Shown here piece by piece: positions 1-8,012 of a stretch of 64,000 nucleotides of DNA; position 1 is the stretch's first letter; each line of letters begins with the position of its first letter. Origin of the DNA: Reichenbachiella sp. (lineage in GTDB: Bacteria > Bacteroidota > Bacteroidia > Cytophagales > Cyclobacteriaceae); the NCBI RefSeq assembly GCF_033344935.1, contig NZ_JAWPMM010000001.1, positions 1,536,001-1,600,000 on the forward strand. The letters are read 5' to 3'. The notes below the pieces were generated by a model that did not search any database, had not been told where the DNA came from, and saw only the letters and a list, made by a program, of their open reading frames with translations. The translations under genes were made by a program, and so were the position numbers.

Positions 1-445
1 GAATCCACAATTTAAATGATCGTAACCTCTCAGGAAAAATATTAAATATACGCCAACTGAGAAAATGGCCTAGGTAACTTAGACCACAACCTAATATTAA
101 TCCTAGCAACCAAAGTTGAGGAGATAGTAAACCCAATTTGATATTGATAGATGGAAGATAAGATCCAATGTGGTGCAGAGTAGATATGTTATAGGAATTC
201 TGTTGATGGGTATATGTTAATGAAAAAAGTGCAATTGTTACTAAGGTGGTAAAAAAAGTAGGAAGCCAGAACATTGCTCGTCTTTGCCCCTGGTCAATTT
301 TAAATGGAATTGGCAACTCCAACCTTTCTAAATAATAAAGATAAAGTCTGCTAATTCTCCTTCTTTTCAGGAAATAATAGTCAACAGTTAAATTAGAAAG
401 TATTCCAAGTATATAAGCTAAAGCAATTTCTTCTAATGTGAACAT
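1..445 (-). CDS. Partial multi-span membrane protein, unknown family
   Basis: The minus strand is open without a stop from an ATG at 445 to the left edge (148 codons, C-terminus missing). The protein starts MFTLEEIALAYILG and shows three hydrophobic stretches at about residues 1-25, 60-80 and 115-140, separated by basic segments (KRRRISR, QGQRRA), so an inner-membrane protein with three or more spans is likely. I do not recognise a family. It is divergent from nothing nearby and lies upstream of another minus-strand gene with a 281-base gap (446-726) in which I see no gene. The reading frame is convincing because of its length and amphipathic composition, but the function is unknown. Confidence 0.55.
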   Translation of the reverse strand, partial: MFTLEEIALAYILGILSNLTVDYYFLKRRRISRLYLYYLERLELPIPFKIDQGQRRAMFWLPTFFTTLVTIALFSLTYTHQQNSYNISTLHHIGSYLPSINIKLGLLSPQLWLLGLILGCGLSYLGHFLSWRIFNIFPERLRSFKLWI

Positions 446-726
446 GGTATTGTTAGATGGTCAAACCATAAGATAGCAAAAAAAAATGTGGAAAAGGTTG
501 ACGTATAAAATTTCAGTACAAAACAATATATGAGTTGAATTTTCGAAGGGGAGTGATAATTTTCATCGAAGTTGGGGCATGTAATTCAATATGAATGAGA
601 AGTATTCTTTATTGTATCACAATTCGGTCAATTCATAGAACCAAATGCAGTCCAATGGTTAGAAGGGCAAGCAATTGGGGACGGTCCCATCAAAAGCCTG
701 TTTAATACGAAGAAAAGAGATATCCT

Positions 727-1242
727 CTATAGGTTAGCCTTTGTTAATAATATTTGCTGATTATTAATAATACTTTGTTGTAACTCTTCAATCTCTTTTG
801 ATCTATGAATGATGTCATTTAAAATTTCAATCCGTTGGTTTTGAATTTGAACAATAATCGAATCCCTTTCGCCTTTTAGCATTAATATGGTAGCACGTCT
901 TATTTGTTGAATAGACACATTCACTGTATTTGAATCATCAGGATTGAAAAATTCTAATTTAATAGCAAGACTATCAGCCAAGGAATTGACGGCTAATATT
1001 GAATCTTGTAGACCATCGATATCTTCCTCATATTGCTTTTTGATTGCCTGTATTTTCGCAAGAGTATTTTTGCCTTGTGTTTCTTCTAACAACTCAATTT
1101 GAGAATTTAAATTTTCAATGGTGCTATTCTTGATAGTAGAATGGAGATTATACATCATGATCATGTAGGTAATCATAGTTGGCAAACCTAATATTATTAC
1201 AGCACGATAGATATTTTTCAGATGTTTCAGTTTGAATTTCAT
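727..1242 (-). CDS. Membrane-anchored coiled-coil hypothetical protein
   Basis: This 171-aa protein has a basic N-terminus (MKFKLKHLKNIYR), one transmembrane helix at about residues 13-33 (AVIILGLPTMITYMIMMY), and then a long soluble part rich in Q, E, I and L with heptad-like spacing (residues 35-85 and 120-170), which suggests a coiled coil on one side of the membrane. No enzyme motif is visible. The region is AT-rich and belongs to the accessory island. A 302-base gap follows before the next gene on the opposite strand. It could be a structural or phage-defence-associated accessory protein, but nothing in the sequence shows that. Confidence 0.6.
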   Translation of the reverse strand: MKFKLKHLKNIYRAVIILGLPTMITYMIMMYNLHSTIKNSTIENLNSQIELLEETQGKNTLAKIQAIKKQYEEDIDGLQDSILAVNSLADSLAIKLEFFNPDDSNTVNVSIQQIRRATILMLKGERDSIIVQIQNQRIEILNDIIHRSKEIEELQQSIINNQQILLTKANL

Positions 1243-1544
1243 ACTCTTAATTTAAAAAGGTAAAGTAATGTGAAATTTTTATTGTTTCGGAAAAACGATT
1301 ATTTGAGTTCCAGAATATTGTGATCTCATATATTAAACCGGAAAGTAATTCATCTTCTCAAACCTTTAAATAGAGTTTGAAAAAACATTGGAGTGTAATT
1401 AAATCAAACTTTGTTTTAACGAACTAGTTTTCCGAACTTAGCAGACTTAATCCGGACATTGGATATCTAATAAATTGATAGTTCGAAAAAAGGATCGTTA
1501 AATCGAACTCGAATCAGGCATGTTAGGATTAAACAATCTAAGTA
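1243..1544. other. Intergenic gap between divergent genes
   Basis: This gap lies between the start of the minus-strand coiled-coil gene and the start of the plus-strand RNase H-like gene, so it should carry two divergent promoters. It is AT-rich. I see a short inverted repeat (TCAAAC...GTTTGA, near 1359-1381) and a second one (GTTCGA...TCGAAC, near 1481-1509). Both have six-base arms and could be chance. No ORF, RNA gene or clear terminator was seen. Confidence 0.3.
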
Positions 1545-2366
1545 ATGTCATATAACCCGTATGCTATATATGTGAGATGTGATGGTTCTATGAAACCTAA
1601 AGAAAAGGGCAATCCTGGAGGCATAGGCTTTTGGATTGAATTCCCGGAATCTAGCGGTTTAGAAATTATCGAGGAATATGAGGGTGTTTTTACAAAAACA
1701 TCAATTCATAGATTAGAGATTTATGCTATAATTCGAGCTATGGAAGGTGTAATAAATGCAGTAGAACAGAACCCAATAGTCCTTAAGGGTTGTCCAGTAA
1801 AGATTATTACAGATAGGTTTTCTCTTAAGGGAGACTCTTTGACCAATCCATATGCAATAAGAGATTGGCGTAGTAATGGATGGAAGAACTTTGAAGGGAA
1901 GCCGATTAAGGATAAGGACCTTCTTGATAAGCTTGACAAGACTCGGAAAAAATTGTCTGATGTAGTTTGCGGCAGGGTGGATATTGAATGGCGCAGAAGA
2001 AAAGAAAACAAGAGAGCAGATAAACTATCAAAGAAAGGTGGACATGAAGGAGGACTAAAAAATGATTCTCTTTCAAAGAAGGGCGAAAAAATAGGCAGAC
2101 GGAAATTTAATGGACCTGAACTCAATTATAAGTTATTGAATCCTAAAGATGAATTAGTTGTAAACATATTCAGAAAGGACCCTGTTCAGGATCAGTGGGA
2201 GGTTTGGGCTGAATTATTCGAAGGTTCAAATCAAGGTAATAAACTTAAGATGTATGTTGATGATCTTCTGGCTTCCAAGTTGAATCGTGGGAATCAATTT
2301 GTAATCCGTATAAAGAGAGTTCATCGATATCATATAGAAATATTTAGAACCTTTAAAAAATTATAG
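1545..2366 (+). CDS. RNase HI-like nuclease with C-terminal extension
   Basis: The N-terminal ~165 residues carry the RNase H fold signature in the right order: D13 (CDGS), E58 (HRLEIYAIIRAM), D90 (IITDRF) and a final D159 in KENKRADKLSKKG. These are the four acidic metal ligands of RNase HI, which cleaves the RNA strand of RNA-DNA hybrids. Unlike standard RNase HI (~155 aa), this protein is 273 aa and ends in a ~105-residue extension that I do not recognise (from about NGPELNYKLL), with alternating basic and beta-prone segments that may bind nucleic acid. The stop codon TAG ends at 2366 and the next gene's ATG starts at 2367, so the two are translationally coupled. It sits in the accessory island and is probably not the housekeeping rnhA. 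Confidence 0.8.
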   Translation: MSYNPYAIYVRCDGSMKPKEKGNPGGIGFWIEFPESSGLEIIEEYEGVFTKTSIHRLEIYAIIRAMEGVINAVEQNPIVLKGCPVKIITDRFSLKGDSLTNPYAIRDWRSNGWKNFEGKPIKDKDLLDKLDKTRKKLSDVVCGRVDIEWRRRKENKRADKLSKKGGHEGGLKNDSLSKKGEKIGRRKFNGPELNYKLLNPKDELVVNIFRKDPVQDQWEVWAELFEGSNQGNKLKMYVDDLLASKLNRGNQFVIRIKRVHRYHIEIFRTFKKL

Positions 2367-2930
2367 ATGATATTCGGATACGCAAGGGTAAGTACAAAGG
2401 ATCAAAGTCTGGATCTTCAGGTGGACGCTTTGAAAAAGGCCGGATGTAAAGAGGTTTATTCCGAGAAGCTTTCCGGAAGAAGTAAGAAGAAACCCAAACT
2501 TGAAGAGCTGCTTGGTAAGCTTCGAGAAGGTGACATACTAATGGTCTATAGTTTAGACCGGTTGGGGCGTACATCTAAAGAACTCATAAACTTATTATCC
2601 GAATTCAAGGAAAGAGGCATTCAATTCAAGAGTCTCCGGGAAGGAGTGTTTGATACCACATCTGCTATGGGAGAGGCGGTGTTTCAAATCATTGCTATTC
2701 TTAAGGCCATGGAAGTACAGGTGCTAAGTGAAAGAACCAAAGATGGATTAACCGCTGCTCGCGCAAGGGGAAAGAAAGGTGGCAGGCCCAGGGGATCATA
2801 TGATAAGAATAAGGCTGCTGCAGCTGTGACTTTATATCAGAGAGAACTACCAATAAGTGAAATTACCGAGACACTTAAAATAAGCAGATCTACGCTTTAT
2901 CAGTACCTGAGGAATGAGGGGGTCATGTAG
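2367..2930 (+). CDS. Small serine recombinase (resolvase/invertase family)
   Basis: This 187-aa protein is a full-length small serine recombinase of the Hin/Pin/resolvase type. It opens with MIFGYARVSTKDQ, where S9 is the nucleophile and R7 an active-site arginine. The conserved SLDRLGR block lies near residues 62-68, and the E-helix (AVFQIIAILKAMEVQVLSERTKDGL) precedes an ARGKKGGRP hinge and a C-terminal helix-turn-helix (about residues 150-185, ISEITETLKISRSTLYQYL). It catalyses site-specific DNA inversion or resolution. It abuts the RNase H-like gene with zero spacing. I saw no clear paired inverted repeats that would be its crossover sites, so its substrate may lie outside the window. Confidence 0.9.
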   Translation: MIFGYARVSTKDQSLDLQVDALKKAGCKEVYSEKLSGRSKKKPKLEELLGKLREGDILMVYSLDRLGRTSKELINLLSEFKERGIQFKSLREGVFDTTSAMGEAVFQIIAILKAMEVQVLSERTKDGLTAARARGKKGGRPRGSYDKNKAAAAVTLYQRELPISEITETLKISRSTLYQYLRNEGVM

Positions 2931-3051
2931 TTAAGGACGGTACAAACTATAAATATCATTTTTATTGACTTTTCATCAGCAAATCTCTTTATTACAATAG
3001 GCATTTTGAGTTTATTTAAATTGGCTTGAAATGCATGCGATCGCGTCTAAT

Positions 3052-3085
3052 TTTTCAAGCTTATACCTGAACATAAGCTTGAAAA
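3052..3085 (+). promoter_or_regulatory. Perfect 13-bp inverted repeat abutting the gajA start codon
   Basis: TTTTCAAGCTTAT (3052-3064) and ATAAGCTTGAAAA (3073-3085) are exact reverse complements around the 8-base spacer ACCTGAAC. The right arm ends one base before the ATG of gajA at 3087. In RNA this would be a 13-bp hairpin covering the ribosome-binding region; in DNA it could be an operator. A possible TTGACT -35-like hexamer lies at 2965-2970. Function is inferred only from placement and symmetry. Confidence 0.6.
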
Positions 3086-3086
3086 T

Positions 3087-4886
3087 ATGTATCTCTCTCA
3101 GTTAATAATATCGAATTTCAGATCCATTAAGTATATGGAGCTAACCTTTCAAAAAGGTGTAAATATTTTGATTGGTGAAAATAATTCAGGAAAGTCTGCC
3201 ATCATCGATGCTTTGCGAATAGGATTAGGCTTTGGAAAACCAGATAATACAATCAGTATTCGGGAAACTGATCTGCATATAAATAAAAATGATCCAAATG
3301 AACAAAACTCAGAGATTCAATTAGATTTCATTTTTGAAATTGAAGATGAAATTCGAGAAAAGCAATGCTTTTACGATTTCTTATCTCAAGACAAATCTGA
3401 CCCTGAGAAGCAAACCATACAGTTTCATATAAAGTACTCATATGTGCATAGAGGAAAAAGGAATTTTTTTAAAAGAACAATTTGGGGAGGAGACAACGAG
3501 GGACAATTGATACCTTATGAAGCTTTGGAAGAAATTTTCTTTATCTATCTCGACCCATTGAGAGATGCTGTTTATAGCCTGAAACCATATTCTTATAATA
3601 ACAAAGTTGGAAATTTATTTAATGAGCTTACAAAGTATAGCAAGGGTGGAGCGGAAATACCATTAGATGAAGAAAAAAAGAAACAACTGGCAGCAGAACT
3701 ATACCAGGTTTTTGAAGGTGAGGAAAGTGATTGGGAATCAATATTACAAACAGGTAATGAGAAAGTGAACGACCATTTAAAAGGAACTGGAATTTCTGCA
3801 AAGTATCCGAACATTAAGATGAATTATTTGGGACGTAAATACTCTGACGTTGTCAGAGGGATTGAATTAAAGCGACCAGTATATAATGCAGAACTTAACG
3901 GTGAACAGAAGTATTTTGAGATTCATCAAAATGGGTTAGGAGAGAATAATCTAATCTACGCATCAGTTGTATTGGGGGACTTGATTAATAGATGTGAAGA
4001 CCAAGAATTGCAACTTTACAATGCTTTATTGGTAGAAGAACCAGAAGCCCATTTGCATCCTCAGTATCAAAACACATTTTTCGCATATTTAAATAAATTG
4101 CAAGATACTGGAGTGCAATTATTCATTACCTCACATTCTCCTACTATTACAGCTAAATCAGATATGGAGAACATAACAGTACTACAAAAACAAGAAGAGA
4201 AAATAGCTCCTTTTATTTTTTCAGTATTGAGTACTGAGGATTTTTCAATCAGAAATAGAAATCACCTTAAGAAATTCTTAGATACAAGTAAAGCTCAGTT
4301 ACTCTTTGCTAATGGTGTCATACTTGTAGAAGGTATTGCCGAAGCATTGTTGCTTCCAATTTTATCCAAACAATTTTTAAATATCGACTTAGATGAATAT
4401 GGTATTGAGATAGTCAATATCAATGGAGTTGCATTTGAACATTTTGCAAAGCTTTTTAATAATGAAGATGAAAAGAAAAGGTTATTAGCACGGTGTTCTA
4501 TAATTACAGATAGTGATCCAGTAGTGGGAAAACCTAAGTCTGACAGAGCTTTAAAAGCAGAAACATTTGCGGCTGCTAATTTAAAAGTATGCCTTGCGCC
4601 AAATTCATTGGAAATTGATCTCTTCAATTGTGCAGACGTGAATAAATCTGTAATGAGGTTTGTTTACCGGGGGTTACATCCGCAAACTGCCGATTTGTTG
4701 AATCAATTTGAAGCAGATTCTTTGTGGGAAAAACTTAACTCAAATAGAGATAAGGGGGATTTTGCATTAGAACTTCAAAATATTTTATCTGATGTTGAAG
4801 GATTTGAGGTTCCTGAATATATAAAGGACGCTATTAGTTGGGTAACAAGATTAGAAGAAGAAAATGTTCAACAAGCTAACGGATAA
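3087..4886 (+). CDS. gajA: Gabija protein GajA, OLD-family ATPase/TOPRIM endonuclease
   Basis: This 599-aa protein has the two-domain layout of GajA. The N-terminal ABC-type ATPase has Walker A GENNSGKS at residues 30-37, a Walker B-like LLVEEPEAHLHPQ at about 314-326 and an H-loop ITSHSPT near 349-355. The C-terminal TOPRIM domain has ILVEGIAEALLLP near 412 (metal-binding Glu) and TDSDP near 474. Known GajA (~580 aa) forms a tetramer that nicks or cuts DNA at specific sites and is inhibited by nucleotides, so phage-driven nucleotide depletion activates it. The 3' end overlaps the helicase gene by 23 bases, the usual Gabija arrangement. A plain OLD nuclease is the alternative, but the UvrD-like partner makes Gabija much more likely. 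Confidence 0.9.
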   Translation: MYLSQLIISNFRSIKYMELTFQKGVNILIGENNSGKSAIIDALRIGLGFGKPDNTISIRETDLHINKNDPNEQNSEIQLDFIFEIEDEIREKQCFYDFLSQDKSDPEKQTIQFHIKYSYVHRGKRNFFKRTIWGGDNEGQLIPYEALEEIFFIYLDPLRDAVYSLKPYSYNNKVGNLFNELTKYSKGGAEIPLDEEKKKQLAAELYQVFEGEESDWESILQTGNEKVNDHLKGTGISAKYPNIKMNYLGRKYSDVVRGIELKRPVYNAELNGEQKYFEIHQNGLGENNLIYASVVLGDLINRCEDQELQLYNALLVEEPEAHLHPQYQNTFFAYLNKLQDTGVQLFITSHSPTITAKSDMENITVLQKQEEKIAPFIFSVLSTEDFSIRNRNHLKKFLDTSKAQLLFANGVILVEGIAEALLLPILSKQFLNIDLDEYGIEIVNINGVAFEHFAKLFNNEDEKKRLLARCSIITDSDPVVGKPKSDRALKAETFAAANLKVCLAPNSLEIDLFNCADVNKSVMRFVYRGLHPQTADLLNQFEADSLWEKLNSNRDKGDFALELQNILSDVEGFEVPEYIKDAISWVTRLEEENVQQANG

Positions 4887-6657
4887 ACAAAAGGAGATCG
4901 TAGATTCTGAAGAATCCAGAATAGTTGTAAAAGCTTGTCCTGGAAGTGGAAAAACATATTCAGTTGCAGCAAGATTAGCAAAACTCCTTCATGGGCAGGA
5001 TTTCAGACACAAAGGAATTGCTGTCATTTCATTTACTCGAGTTGCAGGAGAAGAAATTAAAAAAGGCCTTAAAGAGGATTATGGTATAGATACGTTTGAT
5101 TATCCTCACTTTATAGGAACCATTGACGCTTTCATTAATCATCATCTTTTTCTTCCATTTGGACATTTGTTATTAGAGTGCGAATCAAGACCAGAAATAG
5201 TTGGGACTGAGTTTAATCAATGGTATGAGTTTGACACTTCCCAAAGAACAAGATATGCGGGAAGGGTAACATACCGAGAACCAAACGAGTATTTTGATAA
5301 GGTTTCCTTTAACGTGAACAATGAACCTATTCCATTAGCACCAGCAAGTAGCTATCATTTTAGTTGGAAAGAACTAAGAAAAGCCGATAGAAATTATAAA
5401 AAGGTAATCGCAGATATAATTGATTCTAAATGGTATCATTTTAAACAAGGAAAAGTGAACCAAGCGGATGCAAATTACTTTTCACTGGGACTCCTGAATA
5501 AATATCCTGTCATTCTTAAAAGCCTTTCTAATAAATATTCTCATCTAATTATAGATGAAGCGCAGGACACAACCGACATACAAATGTCAATAATTGACAA
5601 GATGGACGAGTCTGAAATCGAAAACATTCTATTTGTGGGAGATCCTGATCAGGCCATTTTTGAGTGGAATACAGCAGATGCAGAACTTTTTATCAAAAAA
5701 TGTGAAAACGAAAACTATTCTGGAATTGGATTGGAAGAAAATCGTAGAAGTTCTGATAACATATGCTCATTACTCAATCAAATAGGCTCAGTTGAATCAG
5801 TTTCAATTGCTGATGTAAAAACTGACCCTTGTATTCCCGAGGTCAAAGGATATGAATCAGCTGATGATGTGCAAGAAATAAAGAATAGTTTCATTGAAAA
5901 GTGTAATGAGTTAGGTATAAAACTTAGCGATGCAGCAGTTCTTTTTAGAGGAAGAAGTTTTGGCGAAGAATATTTTGGGTTGGCTTCTGATGATTCATTC
6001 GATCATCCTTGGAAAAACAAACATTTTCATACTCGAGATATTGTACATGGTAAATATCTAATGGAAAATGGCGCGTTTAAGGAATCATTACGGCCTTTAG
6101 AAAAAGGATATTACAAGTTGAAAAACCAAAATTTGGCATATATATCAATGTCATATTTAAGGGCGCAAATGAGTGAAAAGGGCTATAGATTATATCGTTC
6201 AGAGTTGTTTGACTTTGTTAATCTACTGCCAAATATAAATAGCAAAAATTTACTTGAATGGATTAATGAAGTAAATCCCATTCTTGAACAAAAAGGCTAT
6301 AATAAATTGGAAGTTAATACTGGTAAAGCCAATGTTCCAATCAAAGGGTTATTTCACAAACAAGAGAGTTCTGAATTACCATTTAATATGGGTACAATTC
6401 ATTCGGTAAAAGGCCAAACTTTTGATGCAGTACTATTATTTTTAAAGAAGAAAGCAACAAAAAATTACACAACTCTTATAGCAGCAGATTACAATGAACC
6501 TGATGAGTCCAAAAAAAGAAAAGATAAAGAAGAGTTGCGTTTAGTGTATGTGGCTTGTTCCAGACCTAAAAGACTTTTGTGGATTGCTGTACCTAATGAA
6601 GATTCTGAAACCTGGAATAGATATTTTGGTTTAAATATTGATTCAAATGAGGGTTAA
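4864..6657 (+). CDS. gajB: Gabija protein GajB, UvrD-like SF1 helicase
   Basis: This 597-aa superfamily 1A helicase has motif I (Walker A) ACPGSGKT at residues 24-31, motif Ia (SFTRVAGEEI), motif II IIDEAQDTTDIQ around D231, motif III GDPDQAIFEW, motif V GTIHSVKGQTFDAVLL near 507, and motif VI LVYVACSRPKRLLW near 560. In Gabija, GajB binds the GajA tetramer and is thought to sense DNA ends and hydrolyse nucleotides to activate the nuclease. The protein is somewhat longer than the ~500 aa of the Bacillus reference, with extra sequence between motifs IV and V. It overlaps the 3' end of gajA, so the two are co-translated. Confidence 0.9.
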   Translation: MFNKLTDKQKEIVDSEESRIVVKACPGSGKTYSVAARLAKLLHGQDFRHKGIAVISFTRVAGEEIKKGLKEDYGIDTFDYPHFIGTIDAFINHHLFLPFGHLLLECESRPEIVGTEFNQWYEFDTSQRTRYAGRVTYREPNEYFDKVSFNVNNEPIPLAPASSYHFSWKELRKADRNYKKVIADIIDSKWYHFKQGKVNQADANYFSLGLLNKYPVILKSLSNKYSHLIIDEAQDTTDIQMSIIDKMDESEIENILFVGDPDQAIFEWNTADAELFIKKCENENYSGIGLEENRRSSDNICSLLNQIGSVESVSIADVKTDPCIPEVKGYESADDVQEIKNSFIEKCNELGIKLSDAAVLFRGRSFGEEYFGLASDDSFDHPWKNKHFHTRDIVHGKYLMENGAFKESLRPLEKGYYKLKNQNLAYISMSYLRAQMSEKGYRLYRSELFDFVNLLPNINSKNLLEWINEVNPILEQKGYNKLEVNTGKANVPIKGLFHKQESSELPFNMGTIHSVKGQTFDAVLLFLKKKATKNYTTLIAADYNEPDESKKRKDKEELRLVYVACSRPKRLLWIAVPNEDSETWNRYFGLNIDSNEG

Positions 6658-6693
6658 TTAAATATCATTATTTTAGAAATTTAACTTAAAGAT

Positions 6694-7311
6694 ATGTCAA
6701 ATAAAGGTTGGAAGGATTTTACCGTTGGCTTCATGGTTGTTGCTGGATTAATTATTCTCTGGCTTGTTTCTGATAGAAAAAAGATATTAACTAAGCTGTC
6801 TGAATTAGAAAAGGAAATAAATCAAAACAAGAACCTGGATGAGGAAATAAAAGGAAGGTTAAAGGAGCTTGTGAGCAGTAATGCTGAATTAGACAATGAT
6901 ATAAAAAACGAATTGATAAGTATATCTGCTCTCATAGATATTAAACAAGAAACCAAAGCATTAGCTGCATTGGCCAAGGTTATCGAGAACTTGCTCAAAA
7001 AGCTCTATAAAAATGATTCTGGTTTTAAGGAATTTTTGACGGTAAAAAATGGGAAGCCGGTTTTCCATAACTATTTGGAATATGCAAATAAACAGGGCTT
7101 AATTTCAAATGAAGACTTTCACCTCATATCCTTATTGAAAATTATTAGAAATCAGGAAGCACATGAAGTAAATGTAAAAAAAGAACCGAGTAAAATTATA
7201 GCTGCTTTTATTAGTGGAATTTCGCTTATCATGGTTCTGTCAAGTAGATTGGCAAATCTGCAGCGTAAAATAGCTGAAGAGTTGATTTCAAAAGGAAAAT
7301 CACAGGAATGA
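6694..7311 (+). CDS. Membrane-anchored HEPN/DUF4145-like protein
   Basis: This 205-aa protein begins with a transmembrane helix (about residues 9-25, FTVGFMVVAGLIILWLV), followed by a coiled-coil linker (residues 28-80) and an all-helical C-terminal domain. That domain contains LLKIIRNQEAHEVNV, with R152-N-x3-H157. This matches the Rx4-6H motif of HEPN RNases and the RN..AHE pattern of DUF4145-type domains. HEPN domains in defence loci are often RNA-cleaving toxins, but many DUF4145-like members are inactive, so activity is inferred. It starts 36 bases after gajB on the same strand and overlaps the next gene by four bases (ATGA), suggesting one transcript with Gabija. A second hydrophobic segment (AAFISGISLIMVL) follows the motif. 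Confidence 0.65.
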   Translation: MSNKGWKDFTVGFMVVAGLIILWLVSDRKKILTKLSELEKEINQNKNLDEEIKGRLKELVSSNAELDNDIKNELISISALIDIKQETKALAALAKVIENLLKKLYKNDSGFKEFLTVKNGKPVFHNYLEYANKQGLISNEDFHLISLLKIIRNQEAHEVNVKKEPSKIIAAFISGISLIMVLSSRLANLQRKIAEELISKGKSQE

Positions 7312-7814
7312 TAAAGAATTGGCACAAATACTCTAAAGAACATTACCATTTCATACTTGCTCAATCGGAGAAAAAGCTTATTGAGACGGTTGAAACCATG
7401 AAAATTATTCAGTCTAGAGGAAGGATGATAATGGTGATCTCTATATCCATCTTATCTTCAAATATAGCTTGGATTGCCTCAAAAGATAAATCGACGGAAC
7501 TTGAAATCTATTCAATTGCTCTTTGTGTTCATGCTCTTGTTGCTATACTCTTTGCCGGAATTGGAATCTATAAGTACACAATTAGTACAATCGGAACTAC
7601 CTCAAAAAAACTAATGAGTACTGTGTTTTATCAATTAGGCAACCCAAAATTAGAAGAACTTAGTGTTATTATTAATGAATGTAGAGACTATGATTTTCGA
7701 ATTCTTCAGAACAAGAAAAGGAATAGGCACAGGCTAAATATGGTGGCAGTAGCTTCTTTTGCTCTCTATCTGATTCCATTAAGTCTATTTATTCTACATC
7801 TTCTAAATCGGTAG
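7308..7814 (+). CDS. Small multi-span membrane protein of unknown family
   Basis: This 168-aa protein overlaps the HEPN-like gene by four bases, so it is translationally coupled to it. It has three hydrophobic helices: about residues 43-60 (MIMVISISILSSNIAWIA), 70-92 (SIALCVHALVAILFAGIGIY) and 145-166 (VAVASFALYLIPLSLFILHLL). A soluble helical section of ~50 residues lies between the second and third. The layout vaguely recalls SLATT-type or Pycsar-type membrane effectors, but I see no diagnostic motif and do not assign it. Its position makes it a candidate partner or membrane effector of the HEPN-like protein or of the Gabija operon. Its last 26 bases overlap the end of a small convergent ORF. 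Confidence 0.6.
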   Translation: MIKNWHKYSKEHYHFILAQSEKKLIETVETMKIIQSRGRMIMVISISILSSNIAWIASKDKSTELEIYSIALCVHALVAILFAGIGIYKYTISTIGTTSKKLMSTVFYQLGNPKLEELSVIINECRDYDFRILQNKKRNRHRLNMVAVASFALYLIPLSLFILHLLNR

Positions 7815-7932
7815 TATCCGGAAAAATTTGCTCTGTTCTTTCTTCCGGATCATCAGTAGGAATGTAAGGAGGGTTTGGTATGGGTTCATTATCAGCAGAA
7901 TTGTCCCATTCTTCGTCTGGAGAGTATGTCAT
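7789..7932 (-). CDS. Tiny acidic proline-rich ORF (47 aa), convergent
   Basis: On the minus strand an ATG at 7930-7932 opens a 47-codon frame ending in TAA at 7789-7791. The predicted peptide (MTYSPDEEWDNSADNEPIPN..., ending DTTDLEDVE) is strongly acidic and proline-rich, with about 17 D/E and a single R, and has no hydrophobic core, so it would be disordered. Clean codon use and a biased composition argue for a real gene; its short length argues against. It fills the gap between the 168-aa membrane gene and the 1347-aa gene and overlaps the former tail to tail. A plus-strand 62-codon frame in the same stretch has no sensible composition and is rejected. Confidence 0.45.
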   Translation of the reverse strand: MTYSPDEEWDNSADNEPIPNPPYIPTDDPEERTEQIFPDTTDLEDVE

Positions 7933-8012
7933 AACGATAATACTTGGTTAATTAAAGGTAAAAATAATATTTGTATAAATCAGATAGACTTCGATGCTAA
8001 TTATTTTAGAAT

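Noticed and set aside
1721-2125. 134-codon minus-strand frame inside the RNase H-like gene
   Set aside because: It is a shadow of the plus-strand gene, which has a complete catalytic motif set; the shadow is Ser/Phe-rich with no motif.
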